From NCBI GenBank assembly GCA_019648995.1, contig BLXT01002238.1, positions 2,334,902-2,355,758 on the forward strand: DNA of 20,857 nt, written 5' to 3'. The notes beneath the pieces were generated by a model. That model was not told the origin of the DNA and searched no databases. It saw only the letters and a program-made list of their open reading frames with translations. Shown here piece by piece: positions 1 to 12,300 of the stretch (position 1 is the stretch's first letter; each line of letters opens with the position of its first letter). Source of the stretch: Plakobranchus ocellatus (Eukaryota; Mollusca; Gastropoda; Plakobranchidae). The translations under genes were made by a program, and so were the position numbers.

Positions 1-169
1 GGGGGTTCTCCCTCTTTTGCCTTTTATTTATATATTCTTGTACTAGTCTTGAAGGGCAAGATGAGCTAGATATGGGAGAAATATAGCAACTGAGGATTGA
101 AGAACTATGCGAATTACAACTCGAGTACTGCTGCTAAATTTTCTATAAATTAGCCACGGTGGGGCAATA

Positions 170-405
170 GACACAGAGATAGAAAAGGCAATGCATGTAA
201 TGATGCAGTAGGGCATCGCAGATAGGGGCTTATACTTCAACTCTCTTGAGTCCTTGCCACTTCACTCCAAATTGCTCAACACCCTCTAGGTTTCTGCCAA
301 TACTTATGCAGATGATATTGATAGTATCCAAGGTGCTGCATGAATGGCAGAAAGTAATGACGCAGTGTTTGAGCGCGACATAAAAGTCAACCTTACCTAT
401 AAAAA
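170..405 (+). mobile_element. Possible decayed LINE reverse-transcriptase relic
   Basis: In one plus-strand frame I read EIEKAMH, a stop, GIADRGLYFNS, an unrelated stretch, a stop, then NTYADDIDSI with YADD at 305-316. The order and spacing resemble the palm region of LINE reverse transcriptases whose active site reads AYADDIDI. Stops and a non-matching stretch show heavy decay. The match is short and by eye only. Confidence 0.35.
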
Positions 406-914
406 AGATTTTTTTACATTATAATCTTATAATTAAATGCAGTGACTATACAGAAGATTCTAGCTAGAAAATGCCAGTATTAAGATTAATCTTATTTTCA
501 TCAAGAATTATTTTTTTCTAAATCTTTTTCTTAACAAAAAAACTTAATAGTTAAAACAAACAAAAAGAACGGTAACTTTGGTAGAATCTCATTCTCTGTG
601 GTGTGAAACAAGCAATAAACTTATTGTTTACGTTGGCGTCATTTCATTTTTCTATTTTTTTTTTTTTTTTTTATAAATCAATGCAACACAGTTATCTTAA
701 GTTTATTTTTTTGTGTGTTAAATTTCGTTTTATTTACTTTTGCATCAATTCTGCTACGAATATCAGAGCGTTCAAGTTGAGCTAAAGGATACTGCTGAAT
801 GCTTAGGAATCTTCAGTCATAGGTTTTGTTTGCTTTTCAAAGGTGATATATACATAAAAAAAAAAAGTTATAATTTGTATCTTTCTTTCTTTTTAATTGA
901 TTTATGTAAGAAAG

Positions 915-951
915 CTAAAAAAAAAAAAAAANNNNAAAAAAAAAAAAAAAA
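915..951. other. Poly-A tract with a four-N gap
   Basis: Two A runs flank NNNN at 932-935. The N's mark unresolved sequence in a homopolymer, so the true length is unknown. Confidence 0.95.
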
Positions 952-2300
952 GGCAAAAATACAGAAATTCAATTTAAATTGGAAAACTGGCATTTCTGTT
1001 CTTTTAAAATTAATTTATTGATCTTATTAATTTCTAAAATAGTAACACAATCCTAGTATTTAATTTCAAGGCAGTACTTGCATAGATTGTGCTGTCATGG
1101 AGAAATGTGACATTCAATAGTGGAGAGTTTTAGGATCAAGTAATTGATTCTAGACAGGAGTAAACTTTAGTCTTTTGTCATATTCTCTAGCATTTGGCAT
1201 TAGCTGATAGAAATGTAAGTTAGGCACATGGTTCCTGCACCAAACATGCAAAGTCAATTCCTGTATGTGTACAAATATGCTTATTATGGTCGAATTCACT
1301 TGATTTTACTTTCAAAATATGAGCTAAAACTCCCAGGTATGGCAATACAAAAATCTCTGTATTAAAAGCAAGAAAACAGGAAGAAAGACACGAATGAAGT
1401 TTTAAAAATCATTTTATTCTTCCACATATTTAATAGTTTGAAATAATTAGAAGTTGCAATAATTTTATAATTAATATGTTGAAAGTCATTGAAAAATATA
1501 CATTACTAAATCTCATGTCATACATACCTTTCAATTTTCATTCTCTGGTTATAATAGAAATTCATAAAATTACAAAACAACAAAAAATATACTTTTATCT
1601 GCGTGTCACAGCATCAATTGTAATCTGCTTCTGAGTGCATACAACAACAAAATAAATTATTTGTCACATCGTTATTCCTTTCTAATGCAACATAGTGTAA
1701 ATTGATTTGGGCAAGATGTTAACTTTCTCACAGCCATAAAAAGGGCCATCAGCTACAAAAGATAATTAGGTGAAAGGTTTTATACATATGCTTAAACATT
1801 ATTAAAATGAGGACAGAAAAGCCTCTGGTGCACTTCATTACAAATACATTATACTTTAAAACCAAATTATATATATATTTTTTTTTTCATTTTTTATCTA
1901 CAGGAGGTTATCACTTGTGCTCTCTTGCAAAACAGATGAAGGGAAATCGATTTGTGCCTTTTTTTGCAATCAAATGTACAGGGTGATTGTGCCCATCAGG
2001 AATTTTGAGAAGAATAGTTGGGAACAAAGAGTATTGTAAATCTTCCTCAGCACAATAAATAGTATACTTTTCAATGTTTATTGTGTACACTGCACTAGCG
2101 TAAAATTTGTATTTTGAATAAAGAGATTCTTCTGACTGTTTGCACTTGGATTCAAAGTAATTTTTTTTTTAGTTTGCCCAGACTAACGTCCATACACTAT
2201 TGATGTTTTGGCTTTTGTCTGCCTTCAAGTAGTTGGCTGAAATATGAATATTCTTTCAATCATAAGTGCACTACTTAAAATTTTGCACAAGTTAAAAAAC

Positions 2301-2414
2301 GACCCTTTAAATGCAGATACATGAAAATCTTTTGAAAAATGTATAATATAAAAAAAAGACCCTTTAAATGCAGATACATGAAAATCTTTTGAACAATGTA
2401 TAATATACAAAAAA
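2301..2414. repeat. 57-bp tandem repeat, two copies
   Basis: Copies at 2301-2357 and 2358-2414 both begin GACCCTTTAAATGCAGATAC and differ at about two positions. They lie downstream of the gene in otherwise featureless sequence. Confidence 0.9.
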
Positions 2415-3070
2415 AACATTTACTTTGTGTGAGGTAGTTTGAGAGGGTAATGTCAAGCAAAATATTTTTCTCCTCTCTTGTTACCTGTCATTCAAACATG
2501 TAATTTTTGACATGAACATACTTCAGAGAGAAAACAAAACTGATTTTGTAAACAACAGGCAGAAAAAAAAGGGTGATATGTATACTCATAGCAGCTGAAG
2601 AGCAATTATTTAACAGTTATCTTTCTATATTTGTTATTCAATTACAAATAAATAAAAACATGAACAATTTTTTAGGACTCATATCAATTTTAAAACATCA
2701 TGAATATAAATTAATATAAAGTACTGAGTTCCTTGACTAAGTCATGTTTATGTAAAAAAAAAGTTTCATTTCTTTTTGGCCAGCCTTTTTACTTTATGCA
2801 TATCTAAGCTATTCCCATGAAAAGAGAAAGTTGTTATAGCGGTTTGTGACAAGCGCTGGTGTTGATTCAAGAAAAATATATTATCTCAAGACTACTCAGA
2901 ATAAGTGGGGACACTTGAAATATAAATCATTGGTACAGCTTGTAACTGCATTGCATGAGCTTTTTAATTGTGAAAATTTGGTAAAGATATGTTGATTCCA
3001 TGCCAAGAAATTGGATTTGAAGCTTTGCTGAAAAAAAACCATTAATTTCAAATAAAGAGCGCTATCCTAT

Positions 3071-3076
3071 TTTATT
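3071..3076 (-). promoter_or_regulatory. Candidate polyadenylation signal for DHRS4
   Basis: A canonical AATAAA on the minus strand lies about 170 nt after the stop codon and is the first one after it. In AT-rich sequence such hexamers are common by chance, so this is only the most likely site. Confidence 0.45.
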
Positions 3077-3244
3077 TAAGGTGGAATTTACAAGGGGCAC
3101 ATTTTTTTTCTTTCTCTGCCACAAGAATGTAGAAAAATTTTAAAGACCAAAACTAATAACTTTTTAGTTTCTATGCCGCTTACAACTTTCCACTAGCCAG
3201 AAGAGGCTTCAAGTCATATTACATTCATCCTGTGTATCAAAATT

Positions 3245-3359
3245 TTATAATCTTGACATTTGCCCTCCTGATACAACAACATTCTCTCCAGTCATGAACT
3301 TGGCATCATCAGACACTAAAAATGATGCTATGCCTGCACAGTCCTCCGGCTGGCCAATT
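3245..3359 (-). CDS. DHRS4: DHRS4 terminal coding exon 9 (residues 219-255, stop)
   Basis: The exon encodes [20 protein letters not shown] and continues [17 protein letters not shown] before TAA at 3247-3245. The final SRL is the peroxisomal targeting tripeptide. The acceptor is TTCACAG. A 4.8-kb intron filled with retrotransposons separates it from exon 8. Confidence 0.93.
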
Positions 3360-6300
3360 CTGTGAAAAAGAAAGTTTAGGGATCAAAGAAATTAAAATAT
3401 TATAGATATGTGTGTTACATTGATTTTTTTTCTTTTATGCTAACAAGTTTCAAGATGGCAAAACAAATAATAGTCAAGTTAAAATTAGATTTAGAAATCA
3501 AGCAAAATGAGATCGCAGCAACAATTAACAATACCCCATAAAACATCTATGCTGATGAAAATTTTCTCAAACAAAAGGATAAGTTTTTTATTTAATATTT
3601 CTGGAAATCTCTTTGAGAATGTATACTCGTGTACGTGTAGAGCACAAAGTAGCCAGGAATAGGATATTGCTTTTTGTTTTAGCATATAGCGCTCTAAGTT
3701 ATTTTGCCTTTGTACACCTTGTCACCCTTAGAGCTCTAAGAACCTAACTGGTGCTAGCGGGTCAAATTAGAGCAGAGAAAATTTTGTTGACTCACTCACC
3801 TTTCTCATTGAGATCAAGCCAACTGGCACTCGTTTCAGATTATCAAAACCATTGAATGACATCTCAATTATTACATAATTTTTATTTACAATGAGGTTCT
3901 AGTTTTAATATTTATTAGTTTTAGCCTAGACCACTAGTATATACCATTAAGCTTCTAAATCTAGATCAATATAATTTTTAAGCCTAGGCCTGGTTAGATG
4001 AGATCTATGTATTATATTTATATCCATATCACTATATATAATGCGCAAATATGTACTAAGCTCTTGTTGCCTGTTTTAAATTCTCACATGTGTCCCATAT
4101 CTCACCATCAAAGTTTTTTTCCATCACAGAGAATAGGTTTAACAATATATATTTTTTTTTTATTTTGTAGGAAAATTTAAAGTGTGTGCCCTGATTTGAA
4201 AATGCACCCATTTGCAATTCTTGTATTCAAAGTCAAATACTCTGGATTTAGGGACTGTCTTAGACTGGAGCTTAAGGTGTTGGCCCTTGTTTCATAATAA
4301 CAAGATGCAACTTATTCTAACATTTGCATCCTTTCACTTAAAATTTGTTTTTTCTTTATAAACATTCAAAACCATTTAAATCTTTCTCTGACTGAAAGTT
4401 ATCGAAGACCTATGTCAAGAATAATAAATCTACAAAGCATGGGACAGAGAACAAAACTGTAGAGCACACTGAGGCATCTTTTTTTTATTAAAAAATCAAA
4501 TAGTTCACGAAACAAATGCAGAGCATCGCATAAAGCAGACCTACACTTAATCAAGTAATAAAATGAGAGCAATAAATAAAACAAAAAAAAATTTACCTTT
4601 GTATAATTACATAACAAAAAGATTGTCTTTTTATTGATTCCACAAAAACAGACGATGGCAGGTGTCAGACAATTTCTTTGTGAAGGAATAAAAACATTCA
4701 TGCCAACTATAAAAAACAAGAACAACGAGTGTAGTCTGCACAGTGGAGAACAGCAGTGTGTTTTATAGTATACCAGGGCTAGACAAGGAAGTTTCAAACC
4801 ATCATCATTTTTTTTTCAATAACATCATCATCATCATCAAGTGCCTTGCCTATAAGCGTTGGCGATCATGTCCCTCCACAAATCCCTATCTTTGACTGCG
4901 GCCAGTATATCTGACACTTTTCCTGGTCCAAGCCATGTGGCCAGTCCATCCATTACCTTCTCCCTTTGTCTTCATCTGCTTCTTTTTCCTTCAAACTTTC
5001 CTGTTGTTACCAAATGTTCCAGTTTTCCTCTTCTAATCACGTGGCCCAGAAAGGTGGCTTGACGTTTCCTTATAGTTCTGACCAGTGATCTTCTTTTATT
5101 AGCTTCATTCAGAACTCTCTTATTTGTTTTCTTTGTGGTCCAAGGTATCCGGAGCATTCTTCTAAGGAACCACATTTCTGTTGCTTCTAGTTTATTTTGA
5201 ATTTGCTTTGAGATTGTCCATGCTTCACAGCCATACATTAGAACAGGTTCTATGTAGCACTGGAGGGCTCTTTTCCTCGTTTCGATGGAGATGTGTTTAT
5301 TTGTCAGGATTGTCTTCATCTTTTGAAAGTTGATCTTTGCCTGAGCAGTTCTTGGTGATATTTCTCTGTTTGTTTTGCCATCGTTTGAAATTATTTCAAT
5401 AATATAGCAGGAGTAATCATAACAGCTATTCTTCATAAAGAAAATCTATACAAGCTCCTTTTTTGGTAAAGAATAAAGAATTTTGTGTCCATGAAATTAA
5501 AATTTGCTTGCCAGTTTACATAATTACTTCGACTTGTGATATGAAAGTGTTATAACAAGAACATCATCATCCTCATCAGATACCTTGTGTGGAACAGACA
5601 TTGGCAATCATGTTCCTCCACTCAAACTCATTCTCAGTTAATCTTATAAAGTTGTTGGTGCTACCCTTACCTATTACCCATGACTTAAGACTTTCAAAGT
5701 TGTTCTCTGTCAACCTCTACTGCAATCTTTCCAGTGATGGCTAAGTGTTTTAAACCCTTGTGTCGTCAAATATGGCCTAAAAACTGCAGTTGCCTCTGTC
5801 TTATGGTTTTAATTAGTCATCGCTCAAGTTAACCTCTTTCAGTACCAATTCATTTAACTTTTTTCTGTCCATGATATTGATATCCTCATCATTCTTCTGA
5901 TAAACCACATCTCTACTGCTTCTAGTTTTTTCTCTATTTCTTTGTTTATTATCAAACACTCACTACCATACAAAAGTACTGACCATACATACGTTTTAAT
6001 TACCTTTGTTTTGGTTTTCATACTTATGTTTCTATTTGCCAGTATTGGTTTCATTTTTGGAAATGTATCTTTGGCCATGGCTGTTCTTTTACTTGTTTCA
6101 CTTTTGCATCTTCCATCTGATGTTATCTGATAACCTAGATATTTGATTTTTTAACTTGTTTGATTTGTTCACCTTTGCTAAGGAAATTGCACTTGAGGTT
6201 AGAAGGTTTCTTTGAGATGACCATACATTCCGTTTTCTTTACATTCAAAGACAGGCCCATTCTTTTGTTCTCTAAAACTGCAGCATCTAGAAGTCTTGAG

Positions 6301-9300
6301 ATGCTCGCCAGATTCTGCTATCAAAACTGTATCATCTGTGTACCTGAGGTTATTTAGATTCTCTCCATTTATTTTTAAGCGTGAAATATCATCAAGATTC
6401 CCTAATGTTATTTCACTGTATACGTGAAAAAGATCAGGAGATATTACACATCCCTGCCTCACATCTGTTTTGATGGATTTGATATCACTATGTTCTCCTT
6501 CAATTCTTATAGATGCAGTCTGATCCCAGTATAAATTTCTAATTATTCTCAGATCTTTCGCATCGATGTCTAATTTTTGTAGCATATGAAACAGCTCTAT
6601 ATGTTTAACTTTTTCAAAGGCCTTAGAATAATCAATAAAACTGAGGTGGAGATCTTTTTACGTTTCTATATACCTAAACCTTTCTATAAGCACTGACAAA
6701 GTGAATAATATGTTTCTAGTCCCTTTATCAGGCATAAAGCCAAACTGTTTGGGAGATATTTCTGGTCCTAGACTCTTGCACATTCTATGCATTTGCAACA
6801 AGATTTTTGTAAAATGGCTCATTAAACTGATTGCTCTTTGAAGTTCACATTCTGTTGCTCCTGGTGTTTTAGGCAGTACAAAAAAAAACAGGTTTACAAA
6901 GATCTTCTGGAATTGTACCTTATTGCATTAAGAAGTTTTGTTGTCAGATCTATTCCTAAATTATCTAATGCTTTAATTATTTCTAATGGTATATTATCTG
7001 GTCTTGAGGCTTTTCCATTTTTCATTTTCTTTATTGCAGCCTCTACCTGTTCTTTAAGGATAGTTGGGACTTCTATGTTTTTTTCTATTTTGGGTTTTTT
7101 GAACCTATCATCTTCAAAAAGATCTTCAACATATTCTCACCATCTGCTATTTTCTTCTTTTTCATTAACATTGTTCTGTCTTTTGATTTGATGCAGCCAG
7201 GGCTACTGCATTTAATTTTCTTACCACTGACATCTTTAATTTTAGCATGCATGAATTTGCTGTCTATATTTAGCTTTTGCTCCATTTCCTGACATTGTTG
7301 ATTAATCCATTCTTCTTTTGGCGCAATGCACTTTATTTTAATCTTTCTGTTTAGGTCTTTGTACTTGGCTTCTACATTTTTTGATTGCGCCTTTTTTCCA
7401 TCAAATTGAGTGATTCTTTGTTTATCCATTTCATATGCTCTTTTTCATCTTTTTTGGGAATGTTTTTCATTTTGACTTCATTCAGTGAATTTTCCTTTTC
7501 TGACCATAATTCTTCTACTTCTGAGATGTTGTTCTTCTGAGTCTCATATTTGTTATGCACAGCTAAAGCAATGTTGTCTCTCTTAGTTTTTCATCAGATT
7601 TTAGTAAGTCCATTTGGAATTTATAACAAGAACGTAAGCACCAGAAAACTTACAATATGTGAAATAAGATGTTTTGGAGCCATCAGAAATGCTATGAAAA
7701 AAAAGGTACGTTTGTCATAATGCTCAAATCTTTCAAACAGTACTATCTTAATTATATACTAGATTAATATTAGGAATCTTATTTAGAATGCTTCAAGGCC
7801 ATCTTTTAATGGCCCTAATTGCCACAAAATGTTCTCTTTTATGGTAATACAACACATAATATTAAGCATAACAGCAGGAAATCTCAAAAGACAACGACAC
7901 AATAGAATAAGTGGGAAGATTTCAATTACCTTGGAAGTATTTTGCAGATTATGGCAGACTTGACAAATAAATAATTAAATTTTAAAAAATACAGATTACC
8001 TATGAGCCGGCACCAATGCTAAAACACAAAAATACACCCATGGAAAAAAAAAAAAAACATGAACCCTTATTAATTTTTACCCCCTTTGACGTGTGATACT
8101 TAGCAAATCTTTTTAACAAGATCAGATATATGTTAAATCTTGAGAACAGTGTACCAAATACTCACCTTCCCATTGGAATATTTGCAAGCATAAAATCTTT
8201 GGCAGCTTCATTGGAGGTCAGCTGAAATTAGGAATATCAATTTTACATTGTCCATTATATATATATGGACTGAAAATATACTTTTTAACCTGCATTTATT
8301 ACATGAAATAAAATTCAAGTATGGAGAATCTGACAATTTATTATTTGCATGAAGAATATTAATTGATGCACATGCTGTCACTATCAGCTGATTATACAAA
8401 TCAATGTCATTTGAAGGCATTTTCATATCATAGATCTGCTTCTTTTTGATGGTGCTTTCTTTGTCGGTTTTACTTTGACAAAAATTGCGTAGGCTTAGTT
8501 TAATTTTCTGCTCTAACTCAAATAAAAAAATCATAAATTTCAAAAATAGTGATATTAAAGATACCAACCAAAACTTTCAGTTCCTGTTTCTTAAAATTGT
8601 TACTTCTGACAGGCGGTTCATTAGGACCTTTTTTAAAGACTTTTTTTGGCTGAACTTCGTCTAAGCTTCAAGCCTCATATATTAACTGATCAACTGTGCG
8701 CTTAAATTTAGGTTTCTGACACTGTCTAATTTTGTCTAGACAGGGACAATATTGTTGTGTCCTGATGCTAGGGATTCACTTGTCAAAATGCCAGCGTTTG
8801 TGAACTCTTCATGAGTTTTACTTTGATTCTTTGCACATACTGGTTTGGATATCTAGCTTATATTTTACTAAAATATTTGCTTTCTTCTCTCATTTTACTC
8901 CCAGATAACATTCAAAAGCAAAGAAATTATCATTCTTGTGGGGGGAAAATTATTAAAAGAGAATTCATATGTGATTTAGTTCGTCAATACTGTGAGGTAA
9001 TTTGCTTAAATCCTACAGGTCCTCATTCATATTTCTACACTCCCTCATTTTTCTCTGCTTATCACATAAGTGTAGGTGTAGTTTCACTTATTTATTCTGT
9101 GTTATTTTGTAATTGTATTCTTTTTAACCATTAACGGGAAAAACCTACTTATTAAGATTACATGTATATAATTTCTAAGTATAATTTCCCAGGAAGCCCT
9201 GGTGAAATTTGAATCTTCTTACACACATACTGCTGCTTTCGCTGCCGAACAAAGTGTTATCTGCACAATAAAACTTTATTGAACAAAATGTTTAATATGT

Positions 9301-12300
9301 ATGATTATTTCCCACACATCTTATTTTTCAAAAAAATTTGTAAATTATTGTTTTAAAAGTACAAACCGCATTGCTAAACTTGGTTTCAATTAAACCTGGT
9401 GCTAAACCATTGATCCTTATGTTCTGCTGAGCAAGCTCTGGCGCCAAGACCTTCACCATGCCTAAAAGTGCCGTTTTAGTCAAGCTGTACACACCAATCA
9501 TCTAAACAGAGAGACAAAACAGCCGATCATTTGATTTTCTTCATATGTATTTTGTTCAAGTACTTCTGGTTCAACAGGTTGTGTATATTTAGCAAAAACT
9601 AAAATTATTGGTTAAAAATATGTGTTGCTATGATGTTTTGGGAACAGTCCTAATAGGTCAAAAGTCATAAAAAAAAGCTTTTAAAAAAGACATTCTAAGA
9701 ATACTTTTCCTTCTTTCATATATCTTTTTAAACAATCAAAACTTGTATGTAGTAGCACAAATTCAACCTATTGTTACTTCTACCTCAATTTATCCAATGG
9801 AATTTCATAGATTTGATGTGGAGATCATACAAGTGGGATTTGTGATTAAATAAGACTGATCCATAAAACCATATAATGGCCTGAAAAGTTTGAAAGCTGA
9901 TACGACAATATGAACAAACATCCACTTAAGAATGGACAAGAAATTGACACTTATGAATCAACCTTGCAAATAAAGTTTAAAATTTTATTGCTTTGAATTT
10001 TCTATCTGGCCTGAATTTTTTAGATGGATTTAAAAATAACATCTAAGTAGGCTTGGCTAGGCAATTGTTCACTGATCAAGGTTGGAGAAAATTTTTTTAA
10101 AATAATCTGTACAGTGAGCCAATTTATTCTAAATCTTCTGCATCAGACGAAATAAAAATCTTATAAAACTCCATAATGACCTGATTTTGCCAAAGGCATG
10201 TTCTCACTACCTTGCCAAGATAATAGTTTAACATACAGCTGTTTAACATCTGAATAAAACACAGTCTCACTGAAAATAATTCCTCTCAGTTAAAGTAGGC
10301 ATACTAAAACTAAACAAAAAAATTGTTTATACTTGATCAAAAAGACTTTTTCTTTTAATCCTTACTAGAAAATAAACGATTAAAATATTTAACAAGTAAG
10401 CGATGTATTCTCTCATAAGCACAATGGTATATGTATGGCATTTCAAAAATAAAAAAATAACACATATATAAAACTCAAATAATGTTTGAATTGTGGTAGG
10501 CATAGGTTAAGAGTTCTAAGCATGAGCAGTGCAAGTCCTGAGTTTAACTACAACTTTGTGTTTGTTCCAATCTTTAAAATATTATTTGTATATTAAGATT
10601 GCATGACTGAGGGTGGTAATGAAAAAGAAAGGCAAAGAAAGGGTATGCTTGATATAACAATAAATAGGTTTTGTATGCATGACTTGGTGAGAAAGTCAGT
10701 GCTACAATTGATGCAGATGGGTTTAGTGACATTCTGCACCTAAAAATGGTAGAACTAGATGTATCGACCATTCTCATTAGCAGGAAAGCTTTCAAACATG
10801 AGCTTTTAACAATATCCTAAAATCCAACTCTTACTTTCAATTATATCCGCTAATTATTTTAAACATGAGCAGAACTGCATCATTTATAAACTAAAGGAAG
10901 GAAATCTGGAACTTCACCAACTGGAAGTGACAAAAACTCATTTTTGTCATTGAAAGTTCAAGAACTAGACAATGAAGTTATAAATTCATGGAAAATTATC
11001 AAAAATAAAATTATGACACTAAAAATATTACTGATTTACAAGGACGAACAGAATTTTCTATACTTGAATTCAATTCATTGTTGTGTAAAATGATCCTAGA
11101 GGAAAAAAAAATGTTCATCTAAACCTGTCTTGATAAACGTCTGCCACGATATATTCTAAATGCTCTAATTCCATGTCTGTTTTCAATTGAACCTAATGAT
11201 GTAGTTTCTATATAATACAAGCAGCCGTACTGAAAGGGATGAAAAAAATTATTTTCTCAATAAAATTAAAATCAGTATGAGCCAAAAATGAATCAACTTT
11301 TTTTTTTTAAAGAATAAGAAAACCCCTTCATGATTAAAATATATTTGCTATAAAATATTTATGTTGGACTAAATCATTCACATTAATGAAATTAGTGTTT
11401 CTTGAAAGCGTTGAATCGAAAAACCTGTGAAATATAAACAGGGCGCAAAACTGATACTTCGCACAATTTATTTTCTTGAACAATATTCTACTTGACCTTT
11501 AGGCTATCAGTGACAATCAAGAAATGATTAATAAAACCTAACTTTACAGTCAGATGAGGCGAGAAAGGACTTCAACATGATAAGAACAATATGTGCCGGG
11601 CAATAGGAAGATCAAAGTGATTCTGTAGGTCACTTCATTTGGAAAAGTATTCCATTGGGTATCAAATGGAAATAGAGAGACAGATTCATGGAAAATATTC
11701 AAAATGCTTGACGTACCAGACCAGGGCTGTATCCACCAAGGGATGAAACCAGCACAATACTACCTCCTCTGAAAAGACAAAGAACCATTGTCTGGGTTCA
11801 TATAATCAATAGTGATAGAAAAACTTTCTGGACTAGGTTTGTCTCTTGTCAAAATGGAAGATGCACAGCACAAGAAATAATGGACCAATAGTTGGAAATT
11901 TTGAAGAGTTTAACTGAAGAGCAACCTAAAAGAGTTTCTTTAGTTAAAAACGAAATGCACATGATCTCAATGGACAGCAAAATAAAAAGATGAAAGCCAT
12001 CCCTTGTGTTCTCCTGATATTCTTCAATTTTGTTCTGCTACAGTGATAAAGCTACAATAAAGTCAAAATGCTCAATGATTCAGTTTGACTGGCCTGTATA
12101 TTTAAAGTAGCTTTAAAGTGGTAGTTGTCTATTTTTCTATTTTTATTGCAAAAGAAATAGTAATTTCACCTGTTTTTGGTGTGTGAGTTTTTTTGTTTTT
12201 TTTTTTTTTGTTGTTGTTTTTGTTGGGTTTTTTTGCTCGTCTTGTTTGTTTACGTTGCTTTTTCAAAAAGAGATATAAAAATATGCTTTTCCTTCTATTT

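Larger units (their letters stand above)
406..3070. other. Region downstream of DHRS4 with no recognised gene
   Basis: Very AT-rich. It contains a T run at about 652-672, the gapped A tract and the 57-bp tandem repeat. Part may be a longer DHRS4 3' UTR if the polyadenylation site at 3071 is not used. The short open frames here are chance. Confidence 0.7.
3360..8165 (-). other. DHRS4 intron 8, expanded by LINE insertions
   Basis: Intron of about 4.8 kb and the largest in the gene. About 2.6 kb is RTE-like LINE sequence (4823-5393 and 5563-7620), with a further LINE relic at 7861-7980. The interval 3360-4810 shows no recognised content; its 132-codon minus-strand frame (4399-4797) resembles no family I know. 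Confidence 0.85.

Noticed and set aside
740-1021. 93-codon plus-strand frame crossing the N gap
   Set aside because: Its middle is a poly-Lys run made by the A homopolymer and unknown bases, and it resembles no family.
4399-4797. 132-codon minus-strand open frame
   Set aside because: It is Cys-, Leu- and Phe-rich with no motif. Such frames arise by chance from A-rich plus-strand DNA, and it lies within an intron next to a LINE insertion.
4859-7191. Plus-strand frames across the LINE region
   Set aside because: They are antisense shadows of the minus-strand reverse-transcriptase sequence.
8811-9134. 107-codon hydrophobic plus-strand frame
   Set aside because: Low-complexity hydrophobic content is typical of T-rich DNA. 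There is no conserved motif and it lies within intron 7.
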